Positions 44,701-53,598 of a stretch of 64,000 nt of DNA are shown piece after piece. The stretch is taken from NCBI GenBank assembly GCA_019638615.1, contig JAHBTL010000019.1, positions 59,092-123,091 of the forward strand. Direction: 5' to 3'. The notes beneath the pieces were generated by a model, which was given only the letters and a program-made list of their open reading frames with translations, did not search any database and was not told the DNA's origin. Numbering within the stretch: position 1 is the first letter of the stretch; each line of letters opens with the position of its first letter. The stretch is from Chitinophagaceae bacterium (lineage in GTDB: Bacteria > Bacteroidota > Bacteroidia > Chitinophagales > Chitinophagaceae). Made by a program: the position numbers and the translations under genes.

Positions 44701-44770
44701 TGAGTTGCTGTGAAAAGCAGCACGTACTTAAAAAGGTGTTGGTTGCGGCTAATAATGCTCTCAGGCTCAT
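41732..44770 (-). CDS. Two-component sensor histidine kinase with periplasmic propeller (Reg_prop), Y_Y_Y and HisKA_3 domains
   Basis: 1012 residues. After a signal sequence (ending CCFSQQ) come two-component propeller repeats through about residue 670 (GLSQNSIYCIAETSEGFIWF, GTQDGINRFDG, ENVWIATQSNGLFCY, DHLWISCNAGLVLLD, MGGCWFGGINGLNRVD). A Y_Y_Y domain (YEYMLTGIDTGWIKSS), one membrane helix (TWWFYILLGIAVISLIYGFL), a HisKA_3 dimerisation domain with the phosphorylated His in ISADLHDDIGASLTSI, and an ATPase domain (LYLIFKESVNNLAKYS, DNGQGFDPG, GNGIENMQQRA) follow. Unlike the hybrid sensors for polysaccharide loci, it has no receiver and pairs with the separate regulator downstream. Confidence 0.93.
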   Translation of the reverse strand: MSLRALLAATNTFLSTCCFSQQLNFQSYTSAQGLSQNSIYCIAETSEGFIWFGTQDGINRFDGKNFLQVNAQIENRDTLSKQRQPFSKMVTALCSSKNDLLWLGTTRELLIYDRVLNKYLSPQMVFPHFKIAPNPWITHITEDDKENVWIATQSNGLFCYNKQKKEMVNLHWQTGIPRKIITIGTDAKKNLYVAADNDVYFYREGNFTPLQLHCRFPALKNAPITEMKFVNNRLWLILNAAEILLLDYEEDHLKGYIPFTKLFTGPGYLEEPRIIHQSDSNTVWVGSRSEGLLKVNLPAHSFEHSRSGSSENNLKSQFVLSFYTSRRHTTWIGLSGGGVAEYDPHKIQIGLWRSNQQPGQPLQDNMLLSVFSENDEDLYAGTLYGGLLHRNIITNTARYYQPPLNDITAVGSRNIYEITSAGNHLLWMATWGGLYSFDRTAQKFSRYTNPEDPQTRELYALIKLKTANKLLTGGARGGLRLFNLTTGQWEPCYDPGKFLESHRLGVRYMHESENGDIYMSTEEQNLVKYNYKTGLFTTYPALQHISGTSRYFLFNGPYLWVATDDGLVQVLASDMQIVKLWNTGNALPNDYIYAVLPGSQDHLWISCNAGLVLLDYTTGTCEKFTEEDGLQSMEFNTASCYKDKMGGCWFGGINGLNRVDERQTLPPRLDIKPLIVNITVMNTPYLTDTATPYLHSITLPYTQNFIGFEFQAPGYSPGKNITYEYMLTGIDTGWIKSSARNYINYTQLPPGKFAFKVRAHQEKELINNGLSEIKLTITPPWYKTWWFYILLGIAVISLIYGFLSYRINQARNVERLRRHISADLHDDIGASLTSISILSQLSQQEKTNTAARRQYLQKIYEQTTDVTNALRDIVWSINPKNDKLEIILARMKRYAAELLEAKNINYTFKTNVKPGDEIADANIRHSLYLIFKESVNNLAKYSLATQVTISLQKEYKCVILEIKDNGQGFDPGFVIKGNGIENMQQRAKLINAAFSLTTAPGKGTGIKVVVSV

Positions 44771-45337
44771 TGAAGGGATTTTTATTTTGCGGGAAATTGA
44801 AAAAGCACCTGGTAATTAAAGCTAATGAAAGTATATTGATTTTAATTAATATTTTTGTTGCCCCACTTTTTCTTTTCCTTCATATTCTAGCACACTTAAA
44901 GAATGGATTGTATCACTTTTTGCAATCTTTATAAGCTGTATGTTCGCGGCCCCGAAGGTAAACACTTCATTGAACCTGCTTTTACCGGCGTCAATTTTAA
45001 AGGGCTTTTTGTTTTGCTTTTCCTCTTTGAAAAAAATGTGGGGAGGCTGCCAAAGGTGTGGCCGTCAGGGAGGTAAGTAAAAGTTTTTTCGTTGTATGAT
45101 TGTAGTTTTACAGCCAAAACTACCGGAACAACATTGAGCCGTAGTGGTAAAAATCAGACCTTCTTTAATAGCTGTAAAGGTGCTGTAAAGAAAAGCTACG
45201 GTGCATGATGAAATATAAATTCTATGAGTAACTGGTTTTTCCTGATGTGTTTCGGATGATCTGTCAGTATGCCTGCACCGGAAACTATAATAGGCATCAA
45301 CAAAAATACATTGAACATGTAGTCATTTATGCGAAGA
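44771..45337. other. Gene-free stretch, little recognised
   Basis: 567 bp between two minus-strand genes. A 62-codon minus-strand ORF (44929-45117, MAVKLQSYNEKTFTYLPDGH...) has no known relative and no clear start signal. CAAAAATA at 45301-45308 reads TATTTTTG on the minus strand, a fair -7 element. Nothing else stands out. Confidence 0.45.
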
Positions 45338-46858
45338 TTAAAACAGCCCGGTTGCCTTCAATAAAATTTTCAAACTCCAGATCACCACCATAATTCCCAC
45401 GCAAATGAACATGGTTTTGGTAGGGAGTTTTCCGGCAAGGCGCGCCGCCAGCGGAGCAGCAACAACACCTCCAATGATCAGCCCCACGATCACCTGCCAG
45501 TGGCTTACACCGATCATTGTAAAAAAGGTGAGCGCGCTCGCAAGTGTAACAAAGAATTCGGTAATGCTTACCGAACCGATAACGAACCGCGGGCTGCGTC
45601 CTTTGGAAATAAGAGTGCTGGTTACGAGAGGACCCCAGCCTCCGCCGCCGAATGAATCAAGAAATCCGCCGGCGCCGGCCAGCCATCCTACACGTTTTAC
45701 TTTTTTAGGTTTGTTGTTCTTTTTGCGGAAGGCAATGATCAGTATGCGCAAGCCCAGCAGCATGGTATAGGTGGCAATAAGCGGGCGGATATAATTTCCA
45801 TACGTTTCTCCAAATTTTGACAGGAGGAAAGCGCCTAATACAGCGCCTGCTATACCAGGTATAAGCAAGGCTTTGAATAATTTTTTATTTACATTACCGA
45901 ATTTATAGTGACTGTAACCTGAAGCGCCGCTGGAAAACATTTCGGCGGTATGTATGCTGCCGCTGATAGCGGAAAGGTTCACCCCCAGGGACATTAGTAC
46001 CGTAGTGGATACAACGCCATACCCCATGCCCAATGCGCCATCTACCAGTTGTGCCATAAAGCCTGCGGCTATCATCCAGTAAAACTTTTGATCTATACTT
46101 TCAAAGCCGGTTCGGATCGTATCGGCCAGGCTGCTGAGCGGCAAATAGGAGAGTATGAAATACCCCACGAACATAAAGAAGAAAGCAAACAGGCACCAGG
46201 TAGCTATGCGCCGCCACTTTTTTTCCCCGTTGCCTTTTTCGTCATAGCCGGTTTTCAGCGAAAGGGTCTTGGTGATGTGATTCAGCTCCTGTACCTTCTT
46301 TGCAAAATTCCCGTTCATTTTTCTTCGTATCACTTCCATGTTGTCCAGTACTTCATCCAGTTCTTCAGGTAATACTTCGTTCAGCACTTCTTTTATTCTT
46401 TTGGCGATGGTAGGTGATTTGCCATTGGTAGATACAGCTACTTTTAAATTTCCTTTTTTTACAATAGAGCCAAGATAGAAATCACACAATTCAGGCGTAT
46501 CTGCTACGTTCACCAGTAAGCCGCGTTTCCGTGCATCTGCTTTAACCTGCTTTCCGAGTGATGGATCATCTGCCGCAACAATTACGATATCTATATTGCT
46601 TAAATGATGTTCCGAATAGGGCTCTTCTATAAGAAGAATATTTTCGTGACGATCCCCAATGGCACGTACAGCATCGCTCAATTGGGTGGCAACAAGCGTG
46701 ATATTTGTTGCAGGCGCATTCGATAATACCGCATTCAGCTTTTCGGTACCTACATTTCCCCCGCCGATGATCAGCAGCCGCAATTGCTCCAGTTTTAAAA
46801 AAACCGGGAAGAGAAGATTCGTTTCCTTTTCCTGTATGGTTGTTGTTTCGTCTGTCAT
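45338..46858 (-). CDS. Fusion of siroheme-synthase-like precorrin-2 dehydrogenase domain with TSUP (TauE/SafE) permease
   Basis: 506 residues in two parts. Residues about 14-215 match the CysG N-terminal module: LFPVFLKLEQLRLLIIGGGN, then DIVIVAADDPSLGKQVKADA, TPELCDFYLGSIVKKGNLKV and AVSTNGKSPTIAKRIKE, an NAD-dependent dehydrogenase that with ferrochelatase activity turns precorrin-2 into siroheme. Residues about 225-506 form an eight-helix TSUP carrier (GFMAQLVDGALGMGYGVVST, GFLDSFGGGGWGPLVTSTLI), a family that moves sulfite, sulfonates or similar anions. It closes the sulfur-assimilation gene run, where siroheme is needed by CysI and the carrier could move sulfate or sulfite. Confidence 0.9.
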   Translation of the reverse strand: MTDETTTIQEKETNLLFPVFLKLEQLRLLIIGGGNVGTEKLNAVLSNAPATNITLVATQLSDAVRAIGDRHENILLIEEPYSEHHLSNIDIVIVAADDPSLGKQVKADARKRGLLVNVADTPELCDFYLGSIVKKGNLKVAVSTNGKSPTIAKRIKEVLNEVLPEELDEVLDNMEVIRRKMNGNFAKKVQELNHITKTLSLKTGYDEKGNGEKKWRRIATWCLFAFFFMFVGYFILSYLPLSSLADTIRTGFESIDQKFYWMIAAGFMAQLVDGALGMGYGVVSTTVLMSLGVNLSAISGSIHTAEMFSSGASGYSHYKFGNVNKKLFKALLIPGIAGAVLGAFLLSKFGETYGNYIRPLIATYTMLLGLRILIIAFRKKNNKPKKVKRVGWLAGAGGFLDSFGGGGWGPLVTSTLISKGRSPRFVIGSVSITEFFVTLASALTFFTMIGVSHWQVIVGLIIGGVVAAPLAARLAGKLPTKTMFICVGIMVVIWSLKILLKATGLF

Positions 46859-47020
46859 GAGCGTTTAGCTGTCAGCTATTGGCTGTCAGCAATCGGCAAT
46901 CAGCTATGAGTTACCGGTACTGTGTTGTTACTTGCTTCATTCATTATGTTATCTTCATCCTTGCTTTCCCTACTCCTGCACTATGTATTTTTCAAATCTC
47001 AAATCTCAAATTTCAAATCA
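46859..47020. repeat. Low-complexity spacer between cysI and the fusion gene
   Basis: The right part repeats GCTGTCAGC-like words (AGCTGTCAGCTATTGGCTGTC, shortened here; GCAATCGGCAATCAGCTATG) and the left part is CAAATCTCAAATCTC, then AAATTTCAAAT. It shares this vocabulary with 483-620. Confidence 0.55.
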
Positions 47021-48688
47021 TTAAACCCACCCGATCCGCATTGCAAAATCCCCAAATGTTTCTTCCGGCCGGCGGTCTTTGCTATAAGTTTTCAACAGCC
47101 CGTCAAGCTCTTCCAAGATGGCTTCTTCCCCCAGGCTTTCTTTGTATAGTTTGTTCAATCGCATACCTGCTCTGTCTCCACCGATCTGTAAATTATAAAA
47201 GCCGTACGATGTGCCGATAAAGGCAATTTCGGCGGCATAAGGTCTCGCACAGCCATTCGGGCATCCTGTCATACGTACGCTGATGTTGTCATCATCCAGC
47301 CCGTATTTATGCATAATAGGCTCCATCTTGCTCAGCAGTGCAGGCAGGTAACGCTGCGCTTCCGCAAGCGCAAGAGGACATGTATTGAATGCTACACACG
47401 AAATAGACTCTTTGCGCAGGGGAGTGGCTTGCTCTGTTTGTTTGATAATGCCATATTTATCCAGTATGGCATGTATTTCCGCTTTGTCTTTTTCATTTAC
47501 ATCCGCTACAATAAGATTCTGGTTACAGGTAAACCTGAAATTGGTTTTACGCAGCAATGCTATTTCAAGAAAAGCCGTTTTTAGCGGGAGGTCTTCATCA
47601 TCGTGCACACGGCCGTTTTCAATAAACGCGGTATAGTACCATTTCCCTTCATGATTTTTATGCCACCCGTAAAAATCGGTTCTGCCGGTGAACTGGTAGG
47701 AGCGTTCAGGCTCCAGTGTAAATCCGCAACGTTTTTCCAGTTCCGCTTTAAAAGCTTCCACCCCCATATTATCGAGTGTATATTTAAGGCGCGATAGCTT
47801 TCTGTCGCTGCGGTTGCCAAAGTCGCGCTGCACGGTGATCATTTCATAAACCGCCTTGTACACTTTTTCACCCGCGGGCACAAAGCCAAGTACTGTTCCC
47901 AGGCGCGGATAAGTTGCCGGGTTCCCATGGGTGGCTCCCATTCCTCCGCCGGCAAGAATATTAAAGCCTGCCAGCTTACCTTTTTCTTCAATCGCTATCA
48001 GCCCGCAATCATTGGCAAAAACATCCACATCATTGGTAGGCGGAATAGCAATGCCGATTTTGAATTTGCGCGGCAGGTACCTGTCCTGGTAGAGCGGATC
48101 ATTTTCCGCTGTTTTGTCTGCAAGAGGTTTTTCATCCAGCCATACTTCATAGTAGGCTTTGGTTTTGGGCTTGGCCAACTGGCTTAACCCGTGTGAATAT
48201 TCAAATATTTCCTCGTGCAGCGAAGAAAACTTGGGATGTGCGGCACATATTACATTCCTGTTTACATCGCCGCAGGCGGAGATGGAATCCAGTTTAGCGG
48301 TATTAAATGCCTGGATAGTGGGTTTTACATGCGATTTCAGAATACCATGCAATTGCACGGTTTGGCGGGTAGTGATTTTAATTACGCCGGTTGTGTGGGC
48401 GCCGGCTATATGGTGCAACGCTTCCCATTGTTCAGCGGTGATGAAACCACCCGGTATACGCAGGCGGATCATAAATGAATACAGCCATTCCAGCTTTTTG
48501 GCGCTTCTTTCTTCTCTTCTGTCGCGGTCATCCTGCTGGTACATACCATGAAATTTCACCAGGGCGCGATCGTCTTCACGGATAGCGCCGGTTATTTCAT
48601 CTTTTAAGCTTTCTTTTAAAGTACCCCGTAAACCGTCGCTTTTCATTTTAATATGCTCGGTAGACGACAGGTTATTTTTTTCAGACAT
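47021..48688 (-). CDS. cysI: Sulfite reductase hemoprotein (beta) subunit
   Basis: 555 residues. It reduces sulfite to sulfide with six electrons using a coupled siroheme and [4Fe-4S] cluster; the electrons come from CysJ, encoded just upstream. The cluster and siroheme ligands are visible as CVAFNTC (C-x5-C) and GCPNGC (C-x3-C), near residues 425-475. Substrate-side arginines lie in TTRQTVQLHG, and GDVNRNVICAAHP is typical of the family. The length and the N-terminal EHIKMKSDGLRGTL fit NADPH-dependent assimilatory enzymes. A 121 bp low-complexity spacer separates it from cysJ. Confidence 0.95.
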   Translation of the reverse strand: MSEKNNLSSTEHIKMKSDGLRGTLKESLKDEITGAIREDDRALVKFHGMYQQDDRDRREERSAKKLEWLYSFMIRLRIPGGFITAEQWEALHHIAGAHTTGVIKITTRQTVQLHGILKSHVKPTIQAFNTAKLDSISACGDVNRNVICAAHPKFSSLHEEIFEYSHGLSQLAKPKTKAYYEVWLDEKPLADKTAENDPLYQDRYLPRKFKIGIAIPPTNDVDVFANDCGLIAIEEKGKLAGFNILAGGGMGATHGNPATYPRLGTVLGFVPAGEKVYKAVYEMITVQRDFGNRSDRKLSRLKYTLDNMGVEAFKAELEKRCGFTLEPERSYQFTGRTDFYGWHKNHEGKWYYTAFIENGRVHDDEDLPLKTAFLEIALLRKTNFRFTCNQNLIVADVNEKDKAEIHAILDKYGIIKQTEQATPLRKESISCVAFNTCPLALAEAQRYLPALLSKMEPIMHKYGLDDDNISVRMTGCPNGCARPYAAEIAFIGTSYGFYNLQIGGDRAGMRLNKLYKESLGEEAILEELDGLLKTYSKDRRPEETFGDFAMRIGWV

Positions 48689-48809
48689 AGAGTATTAAAA
48701 ATTTGACATTTGAAATTGGTTCAGAGCTTGTTGTTTATAGTTTCTGGTTTTTTGTTTATTGTGCAGCTTGTAACCTGCAACCCGAAACCTCAAACCATAA
48801 CCCCGAAAC

Positions 48810-50513
48810 CTAATATACATCCAGCAAATACCTTCCTTCTTCTTTTAGCTTTTCAATAAATGCAATGGCGTCGGGAATGGATTTTCCACCCTGCCTTTCT
48901 ATGATCTGCAATAGTGCATTTTCCACGTCATTGCTCATGGGGAATTTAGCACCGCACACATAAACGTATGCTCCGTTGTCTATCCATTTCCATAATTCTT
49001 CCGCGTGTTCAAGCATACGGTGCTGCACATATATTTTGGATTTCTGGTCCCTCGAAAATGCAAGATTTACCTTGCTTAGCACACCCGTGTCGGCCCAGTT
49101 CTGAATTTCAGTCTGGTACAGGAAATCGGATGTGAACTTCTGGTCGCCAAAAAACAGCCAGTTGCGCCCGGTAGCACCGGTAGCATCTCTTTCTGCTATA
49201 AAAGAGCGAAAAGGTGCGATGCCCGTCCCGGGGCCGATCATGATCACATCTTTATCAGCGGCCGGTAATTTGAACTGGGAATTTTTATGGATATAGAAAT
49301 CAATAACGGAATCGACCTTTAATTGCGAAAGATAATCAGAGCACAAGCCGGATTTTGTTTCATTATTTACGTTAAACCTGTCAAGCGCAACGGTTATATG
49401 CACTTCGCCGCTATGCGCTTCAGGAGATGATGAAATAGAATACAACCTGGGTGCTATCGGCTCCAGTATGTTGATTACCTGCTCAAACTGGGCGGCATCT
49501 TTTACGGGATAAATTCGCAAAAGGTCCAGCAGATCGATGCGGGTATCAGGTATTTCCTGCTGCACTATGGAAGCGTATTGCTTTACTACCCGCTCAGGCA
49601 AATGAACAATGTTGATTTTTTTTGTAAGCGCTTCGGCTATGGTATACCGTTCGTTCCTGAATTCAACAGATGTTTCGCCGTCTGCACCGGTAAGCGCCAG
49701 TATATTATCAACGGTTTCTTTTTTGTTATGCGGAATGATGCCGAGGGAGTCGCCGGGTTCATAAGCTACTTCTTCTTCGGATGCAATTTCCAGGTGATAG
49801 GTTTGCTTGTTGGAATCCCTGTCGTTGAGGTTGATATTGGTTAGAATAGTGCCGGTATAATTTTTTTTGCCTTTGGCTTTTTTTGCCGGAACGGGAGAAG
49901 CGTTGCCGCTGCCCCCATCGCTCAGCGATCTCATTACCTGCACGAACCAGGCAGCAGCGTCTTCGGCATAATCAGTGTCGCATTTTTGTAATGGAACAAT
50001 GCGTTTAGCGCCGAGTTTTGCAAGCTGGGCGTCAACGTCTTCTCCTGCTTTACAAAACAGGGGATAAGATGTATCACCCAAAGCCAGCACACTGAATTTT
50101 ATTTTTTCAAGATTGAGCGATTGCTGGTGAATATGGTCATAGAATTTTTTAGCGGTAACCGGCGGTTCTCCATCTCCCTGCGTGCTGATCACCAAAAAGA
50201 GATACTCTTCCTTTGCCAGATCGTTGAGACGGTATTGATCGAGCGAGGTCAGCTTTACATTAATGCCGCTCTTTTTTGCCTGCCCGGCAAACTCGGTGGC
50301 TACTTTTTTGGAATTACCTGTTTCTGTTCCGAATAATATTGAAATTTTGTTCACTTTGGGCGCAGCGGGAGCGCTTGCGGTAACCGGTGTGCCACTACCA
50401 GCATTCGATGCCGAAACAAGCCCGGCAAGGAAACCATTCATCCATATCAATTCCTCGCGGGAGGATTGAGTAACAAGATCCTGGAATGCTTTTAGTCTAT
50501 GCTCTGCTAACAT
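48810..50513 (-). CDS. cysJ: Sulfite reductase flavoprotein (alpha) subunit
   Basis: 567 residues from ATG 50513 (MLAEHRLKAFQDLV); longer frames run into cobA. It passes electrons from NADPH via FAD and FMN to CysI. The flavodoxin domain begins SILFGTETGNSKKVATEF (about 50-67) and has STQGDGEPPVTAKKFYD. The FAD domain has APRLYSISSSPEAHSGEVHI, and the NADPH domain MIGPGTGIAPFRSFIAERD and CGAKFPMSNDVENALL, ending RYLLDVY. The start overlaps the end of cobA by 17 bp, which suggests coupled translation. Confidence 0.95.
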   Translation of the reverse strand: MLAEHRLKAFQDLVTQSSREELIWMNGFLAGLVSASNAGSGTPVTASAPAAPKVNKISILFGTETGNSKKVATEFAGQAKKSGINVKLTSLDQYRLNDLAKEEYLFLVISTQGDGEPPVTAKKFYDHIHQQSLNLEKIKFSVLALGDTSYPLFCKAGEDVDAQLAKLGAKRIVPLQKCDTDYAEDAAAWFVQVMRSLSDGGSGNASPVPAKKAKGKKNYTGTILTNINLNDRDSNKQTYHLEIASEEEVAYEPGDSLGIIPHNKKETVDNILALTGADGETSVEFRNERYTIAEALTKKINIVHLPERVVKQYASIVQQEIPDTRIDLLDLLRIYPVKDAAQFEQVINILEPIAPRLYSISSSPEAHSGEVHITVALDRFNVNNETKSGLCSDYLSQLKVDSVIDFYIHKNSQFKLPAADKDVIMIGPGTGIAPFRSFIAERDATGATGRNWLFFGDQKFTSDFLYQTEIQNWADTGVLSKVNLAFSRDQKSKIYVQHRMLEHAEELWKWIDNGAYVYVCGAKFPMSNDVENALLQIIERQGGKSIPDAIAFIEKLKEEGRYLLDVY

Positions 50514-51348
50514 GTGCTTTCTTATTATGGTTGATATTGCTTTGTAATGATGCCATGGGTTTGAAATACTGTTCGCGTACAGATGCATTGGCAAGCCAGG
50601 CAAACTGTTCGTGCAGCGCTACTACTTTACCTACGATCACCAGCGATGGGGAAATAAAGCTGTAGCCTTCAAACTTGTTGGTAAACTCATATATGCCCGA
50701 AGTATGTACCTGTTGCAATGGGGTAGTTCCCTGTTCTATAACGGCTATGTGCCTGTCTTGCGCAACCCCGTAACGGATCAGCTTTGATACGATGCCTTCC
50801 ACGGTTTCGGCAGACATGTAAAATACGAGCGTATCGCTGGTGCGGGCCAATTCTTCCCAATACTGATCGGGTACTATATCCGACTTATAATAGGTAAGCA
50901 GCCGGACGGCCGTAGCGTAACCTCTGGCGGTAAGCGGAATGCCTGCGTAGGCGGCAGCGCCCAACGCAGCCGTTACGCCCGGTACAATTTCGTATGGAAT
51001 ATTGTTTTGAATCAACACCTGTAATTCGTCAAGTATGTTGGAGAAGATAGAAACGTCGCCTCCTTTCAGCCGTACAACCAGCTTGCCCTGCTGCGCAAAT
51101 TGTACCATCAGTTCATTGATGGTTTCCTGCGGGGTTGAATTGCCGCGGCGGCATTGTTTGCCTACATAGATCACTTCGGCCGCAGGATTGACGTAGCGGT
51201 TTAAAATTTCGGGACTCACCAGTCGATCCGTTAACACAATATCGGCGGTTTGCAGGCAGCACGCGGCTTTCATGGTTATTAATTCAGGATCACCCGGACC
51301 CGCTGCCGCCAGTATTATTTTGCCTTGTATGTTGTTCGCGTTGCTCAT
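50497..51348 (-). CDS. cobA: Uroporphyrinogen-III C-methyltransferase (SUMT)
   Basis: 283 residues. It methylates uroporphyrinogen III twice with SAM to give precorrin-2, the siroheme precursor. Signatures are LAAAGPGDPELITMKAACCL (near the start), ADIVLTDRLVSPEIL, VRLKGGDVSIFSNILDEL and PGVTAALGAAAYAGIPLTARG. Only the methyltransferase domain is present; the CysG-type dehydrogenase half is in the fusion protein at 45338-46858, so siroheme synthesis is split between two genes at the two ends of the cysJI pair. cobA lies 24 bp after cysE and overlaps cysJ. Confidence 0.95.
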   Translation of the reverse strand: MSNANNIQGKIILAAAGPGDPELITMKAACCLQTADIVLTDRLVSPEILNRYVNPAAEVIYVGKQCRRGNSTPQETINELMVQFAQQGKLVVRLKGGDVSIFSNILDELQVLIQNNIPYEIVPGVTAALGAAAYAGIPLTARGYATAVRLLTYYKSDIVPDQYWEELARTSDTLVFYMSAETVEGIVSKLIRYGVAQDRHIAVIEQGTTPLQQVHTSGIYEFTNKFEGYSFISPSLVIVGKVVALHEQFAWLANASVREQYFKPMASLQSNINHNKKAHVSRA

Positions 51349-51372
51349 GTATGTATCAAAACAATATCATTG

Positions 51373-52161
51373 TTATTGTAAAGTGCTGCTCTGTTCAACA
51401 AGCGTATTCTTTGGAACGCTTTTGGTCAGCCACACATTTCCGCCTATCGTACTTCCTTCTCCTATTACCGTTTCTCCGCCCAGTATGGTGGCGCCTGAAT
51501 AGATGATCACATTGTCTTCAATGGTAGGATGGCGCTTGCCATCTGCTTTTTCCCTGGAGGCGCTCAATGCTCCAATTGTCACTCCCTGGTATATCTTTAC
51601 ATTTTTACCGATAATGGTAGTTTCTCCTATTACGATGCCTGTGCCATGATCAATAAAAAATGATTCACCGATGGTAGCGCCGGGATGAATGTCTATACCT
51701 GTTTTGCTGTGCGCAAATTCCGTAATCAAACGTGGCAATATTTTTACCCGCTGTTTCCACAACTGGTTAGATAAACGGTATATGGCTATTGCATAAAAGC
51801 CCGGGTAAGCAACAATCACTTCCTCTACCGATTCTGCTGCGGGATCGTATTGAAGTATGGCCTCAGCATCTTTCAAAAGTGTGTTGTAGATGCCGGGTAT
51901 AGCGGCAAAAAAATCGTCGGCCACCGATTGCGCTTTCTTTCCGTCGCGCACCACCTCATACACCAGTGTGGAAAGATGGCTTTTCAAAGATTCAAAAGCT
52001 TTCTCCAACTCATATTGGTTTTGCTGCCGGAGCGTAGCCGGAAGAAACAACAGGTTGAACAGCTCGTCAATAAACAGCTTAGCCAGTTCCCGGTCCGGGA
52101 AAGCCAGGAAAGTTTTGCTTTTTCTTTCCTCCAGTTGCTGTATGAATTTTTTCTGCGACAC
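51373..52161 (-). CDS. cysE: Serine O-acetyltransferase (EpsC-type)
   Basis: 262 residues. It makes O-acetylserine from serine and acetyl-CoA, the carbon skeleton for cysteine. The N-terminal half is helical (DRELAKLFIDELFNLLF, AEAILQYDPAAESVEEVIVA), and the C-terminal half is a left-handed hexapeptide helix (GIDIHPGATIGESFFIDHGT, GIVIGETTIIGKNVKIYQGV, DNVIIYSGATILGGETVIG). The His in IDHGTG is the catalytic site of the family. There is no O-acetylserine sulfhydrylase gene in the window; it must be elsewhere, or MetY shares the role. Confidence 0.92.
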   Translation of the reverse strand: MSQKKFIQQLEERKSKTFLAFPDRELAKLFIDELFNLLFLPATLRQQNQYELEKAFESLKSHLSTLVYEVVRDGKKAQSVADDFFAAIPGIYNTLLKDAEAILQYDPAAESVEEVIVAYPGFYAIAIYRLSNQLWKQRVKILPRLITEFAHSKTGIDIHPGATIGESFFIDHGTGIVIGETTIIGKNVKIYQGVTIGALSASREKADGKRHPTIEDNVIIYSGATILGGETVIGEGSTIGGNVWLTKSVPKNTLVEQSSTLQ

Positions 52162-52230
52162 TGATTAAGGTATATGGTGTAAGGTAAAAGGTGTGGGGTG
52201 GAAGGCCTTATACCCTCAACCTCATACCTT

Positions 52231-53475
52231 CTACTGTATCATACACGCTCCCACCGTTACATTGCTTGTTTCGTCGATCAATATGACGCCTCCATTGGCT
52301 CTTAAGCTTTTATAGCTGTCGTACACTACCGGCTGGGCGGTTTTAATTACGGCTTTTACAATATCATTCAAACCTGCCTGCTCGGGTCCGAATTTTTTTT
52401 CCAGCGAGTTTACATCCAGCCTGTATTCAATATCTTTCACCACGCTTCTGACCCGTGTGCTGTTAATTTGCAGCAAATATTTATTGCCGGGAATAAGCGG
52501 CTTGTTATCCATCCAGCACAACAATACCTCTATTTCTTTTTCGGTTTTGGGTAAGTCATTGTTCAGCACAATTACATCGCCGCGACTGACATCAATATCA
52601 TCCTGCAGGTGTATCACCGCAGCTTGCGGCGCAAATACCTCGTCTGCCTGTTTGCCTCCGTCGGTTTCAATGGCGGATATCACGCTGGTTGCGCCCGATG
52701 GTAAGATGGTAACGGCATCTCCTTTTTTATAAATACCACTGATCACTTTGCCCGCGTATCCCCTGTAGTCATGCAATGCTTCAGTTTGGGGACGGATAAC
52801 GTATTGCACCGGGAAACGAGCTTTATGGAGATTGATCGCTTTTTCTACTTCCACTGTTTCCAGCAGGTGTAGAAGCGATTCGCCTTCGTACCATGAAAGC
52901 GCGGTTGATTTTTCCACAATATTATCGCCATTCAATGCACTGATGGGGATATAGGTTACATCTTCCAGGCCCAATGCTTTCGCCAGGTCGGCATACTCAA
53001 TTACAATGTTGTTGTATATGTCCTGTGAAAAGCCTACCAGGTCCATTTTGTTGATCGCAACAATCACCCTGGGCATATTAAGCAGCGATGCGATGATGGA
53101 ATGCCGGCGTGTTTGTTCAGCAACGCCATTGCGGGCGTCAATCAGTATAATAATAAGATCCGAATTGGAGGCGCCGGTAACCATATTGCGGGTGTATTGT
53201 ATATGCCCCGGCGCATCGGCTATAATAAACTTGCGTTTAGGCGTAGCAAAATATTTGTAAGCTACATCAATGGTAATGCCCTGTTCACGCTCGGCGCGCA
53301 AACCGTCGGTAAGCAGCGCCAGGTCTATCTCGCCGTCTTCTCGGTTTTTAGTCTGCTTCTCAATAGCTTCCAACTGGTCTATCATTATACTCTTGCTGTC
53401 GTACAATAAGCGACCGATCAGGGTGCTTTTCCCATCGTCCACACTTCCCGCAGTTATAAATCGTAGTATGTCCAT
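52231..53475 (-). CDS. cysN: Sulfate adenylyltransferase large subunit (GTPase)
   Basis: 414 residues. With CysD it makes adenosine phosphosulfate (APS) from ATP and sulfate, driven by GTP hydrolysis. GTPase motifs are G1 GSVDDGKSTLIG (about 10-21), G3 DAPGHIQYTRNM and G4 NKMD, with the switch region REQGITIDVAYKYF. Domains II and III follow (FPVQYVIRPQTEALHDYRGY). The protein ends after domain III; the APS kinase (CysC) domain that is often fused to CysN in other bacteria is absent, in line with an APS reductase downstream. Confidence 0.95.
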   Translation of the reverse strand: MDILRFITAGSVDDGKSTLIGRLLYDSKSIMIDQLEAIEKQTKNREDGEIDLALLTDGLRAEREQGITIDVAYKYFATPKRKFIIADAPGHIQYTRNMVTGASNSDLIIILIDARNGVAEQTRRHSIIASLLNMPRVIVAINKMDLVGFSQDIYNNIVIEYADLAKALGLEDVTYIPISALNGDNIVEKSTALSWYEGESLLHLLETVEVEKAINLHKARFPVQYVIRPQTEALHDYRGYAGKVISGIYKKGDAVTILPSGATSVISAIETDGGKQADEVFAPQAAVIHLQDDIDVSRGDVIVLNNDLPKTEKEIEVLLCWMDNKPLIPGNKYLLQINSTRVRSVVKDIEYRLDVNSLEKKFGPEQAGLNDIVKAVIKTAQPVVYDSYKSLRANGGVILIDETSNVTVGACMIQ

Positions 53476-53598
53476 TTAAAAGTTTGAGGTTTGTTGTTTG
53501 TAGTTTATTGCTTGTCGAGGCTATCAGGAAGAAATTCCCCAATCAAGCTCCGAATGTTCGGAGCCAAATCAAAAATCTCCAAATCAGAAATCCCCCAA
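53476..53598. repeat. Low-complexity spacer between cysD and cysN
   Basis: Words TTTGAGGTTTGTTGTTTG, TAGTTTATTG and AAATCAAAAATCTCC, AAATCAGAAATC mark the same spacer style as at 483-620 and 48689-48809. CTCCGAATGTTCGGAG (53549-53564) is a perfect 16-nt palindrome. Confidence 0.5.

Noticed and set aside
44929-45117. 62-codon minus-strand ORF MAVKLQSYNEKTFTYLPDGH...
   Set aside because: Composition is plausible but no relative, no operon context and no start signal; left as part of the gene-free stretch.
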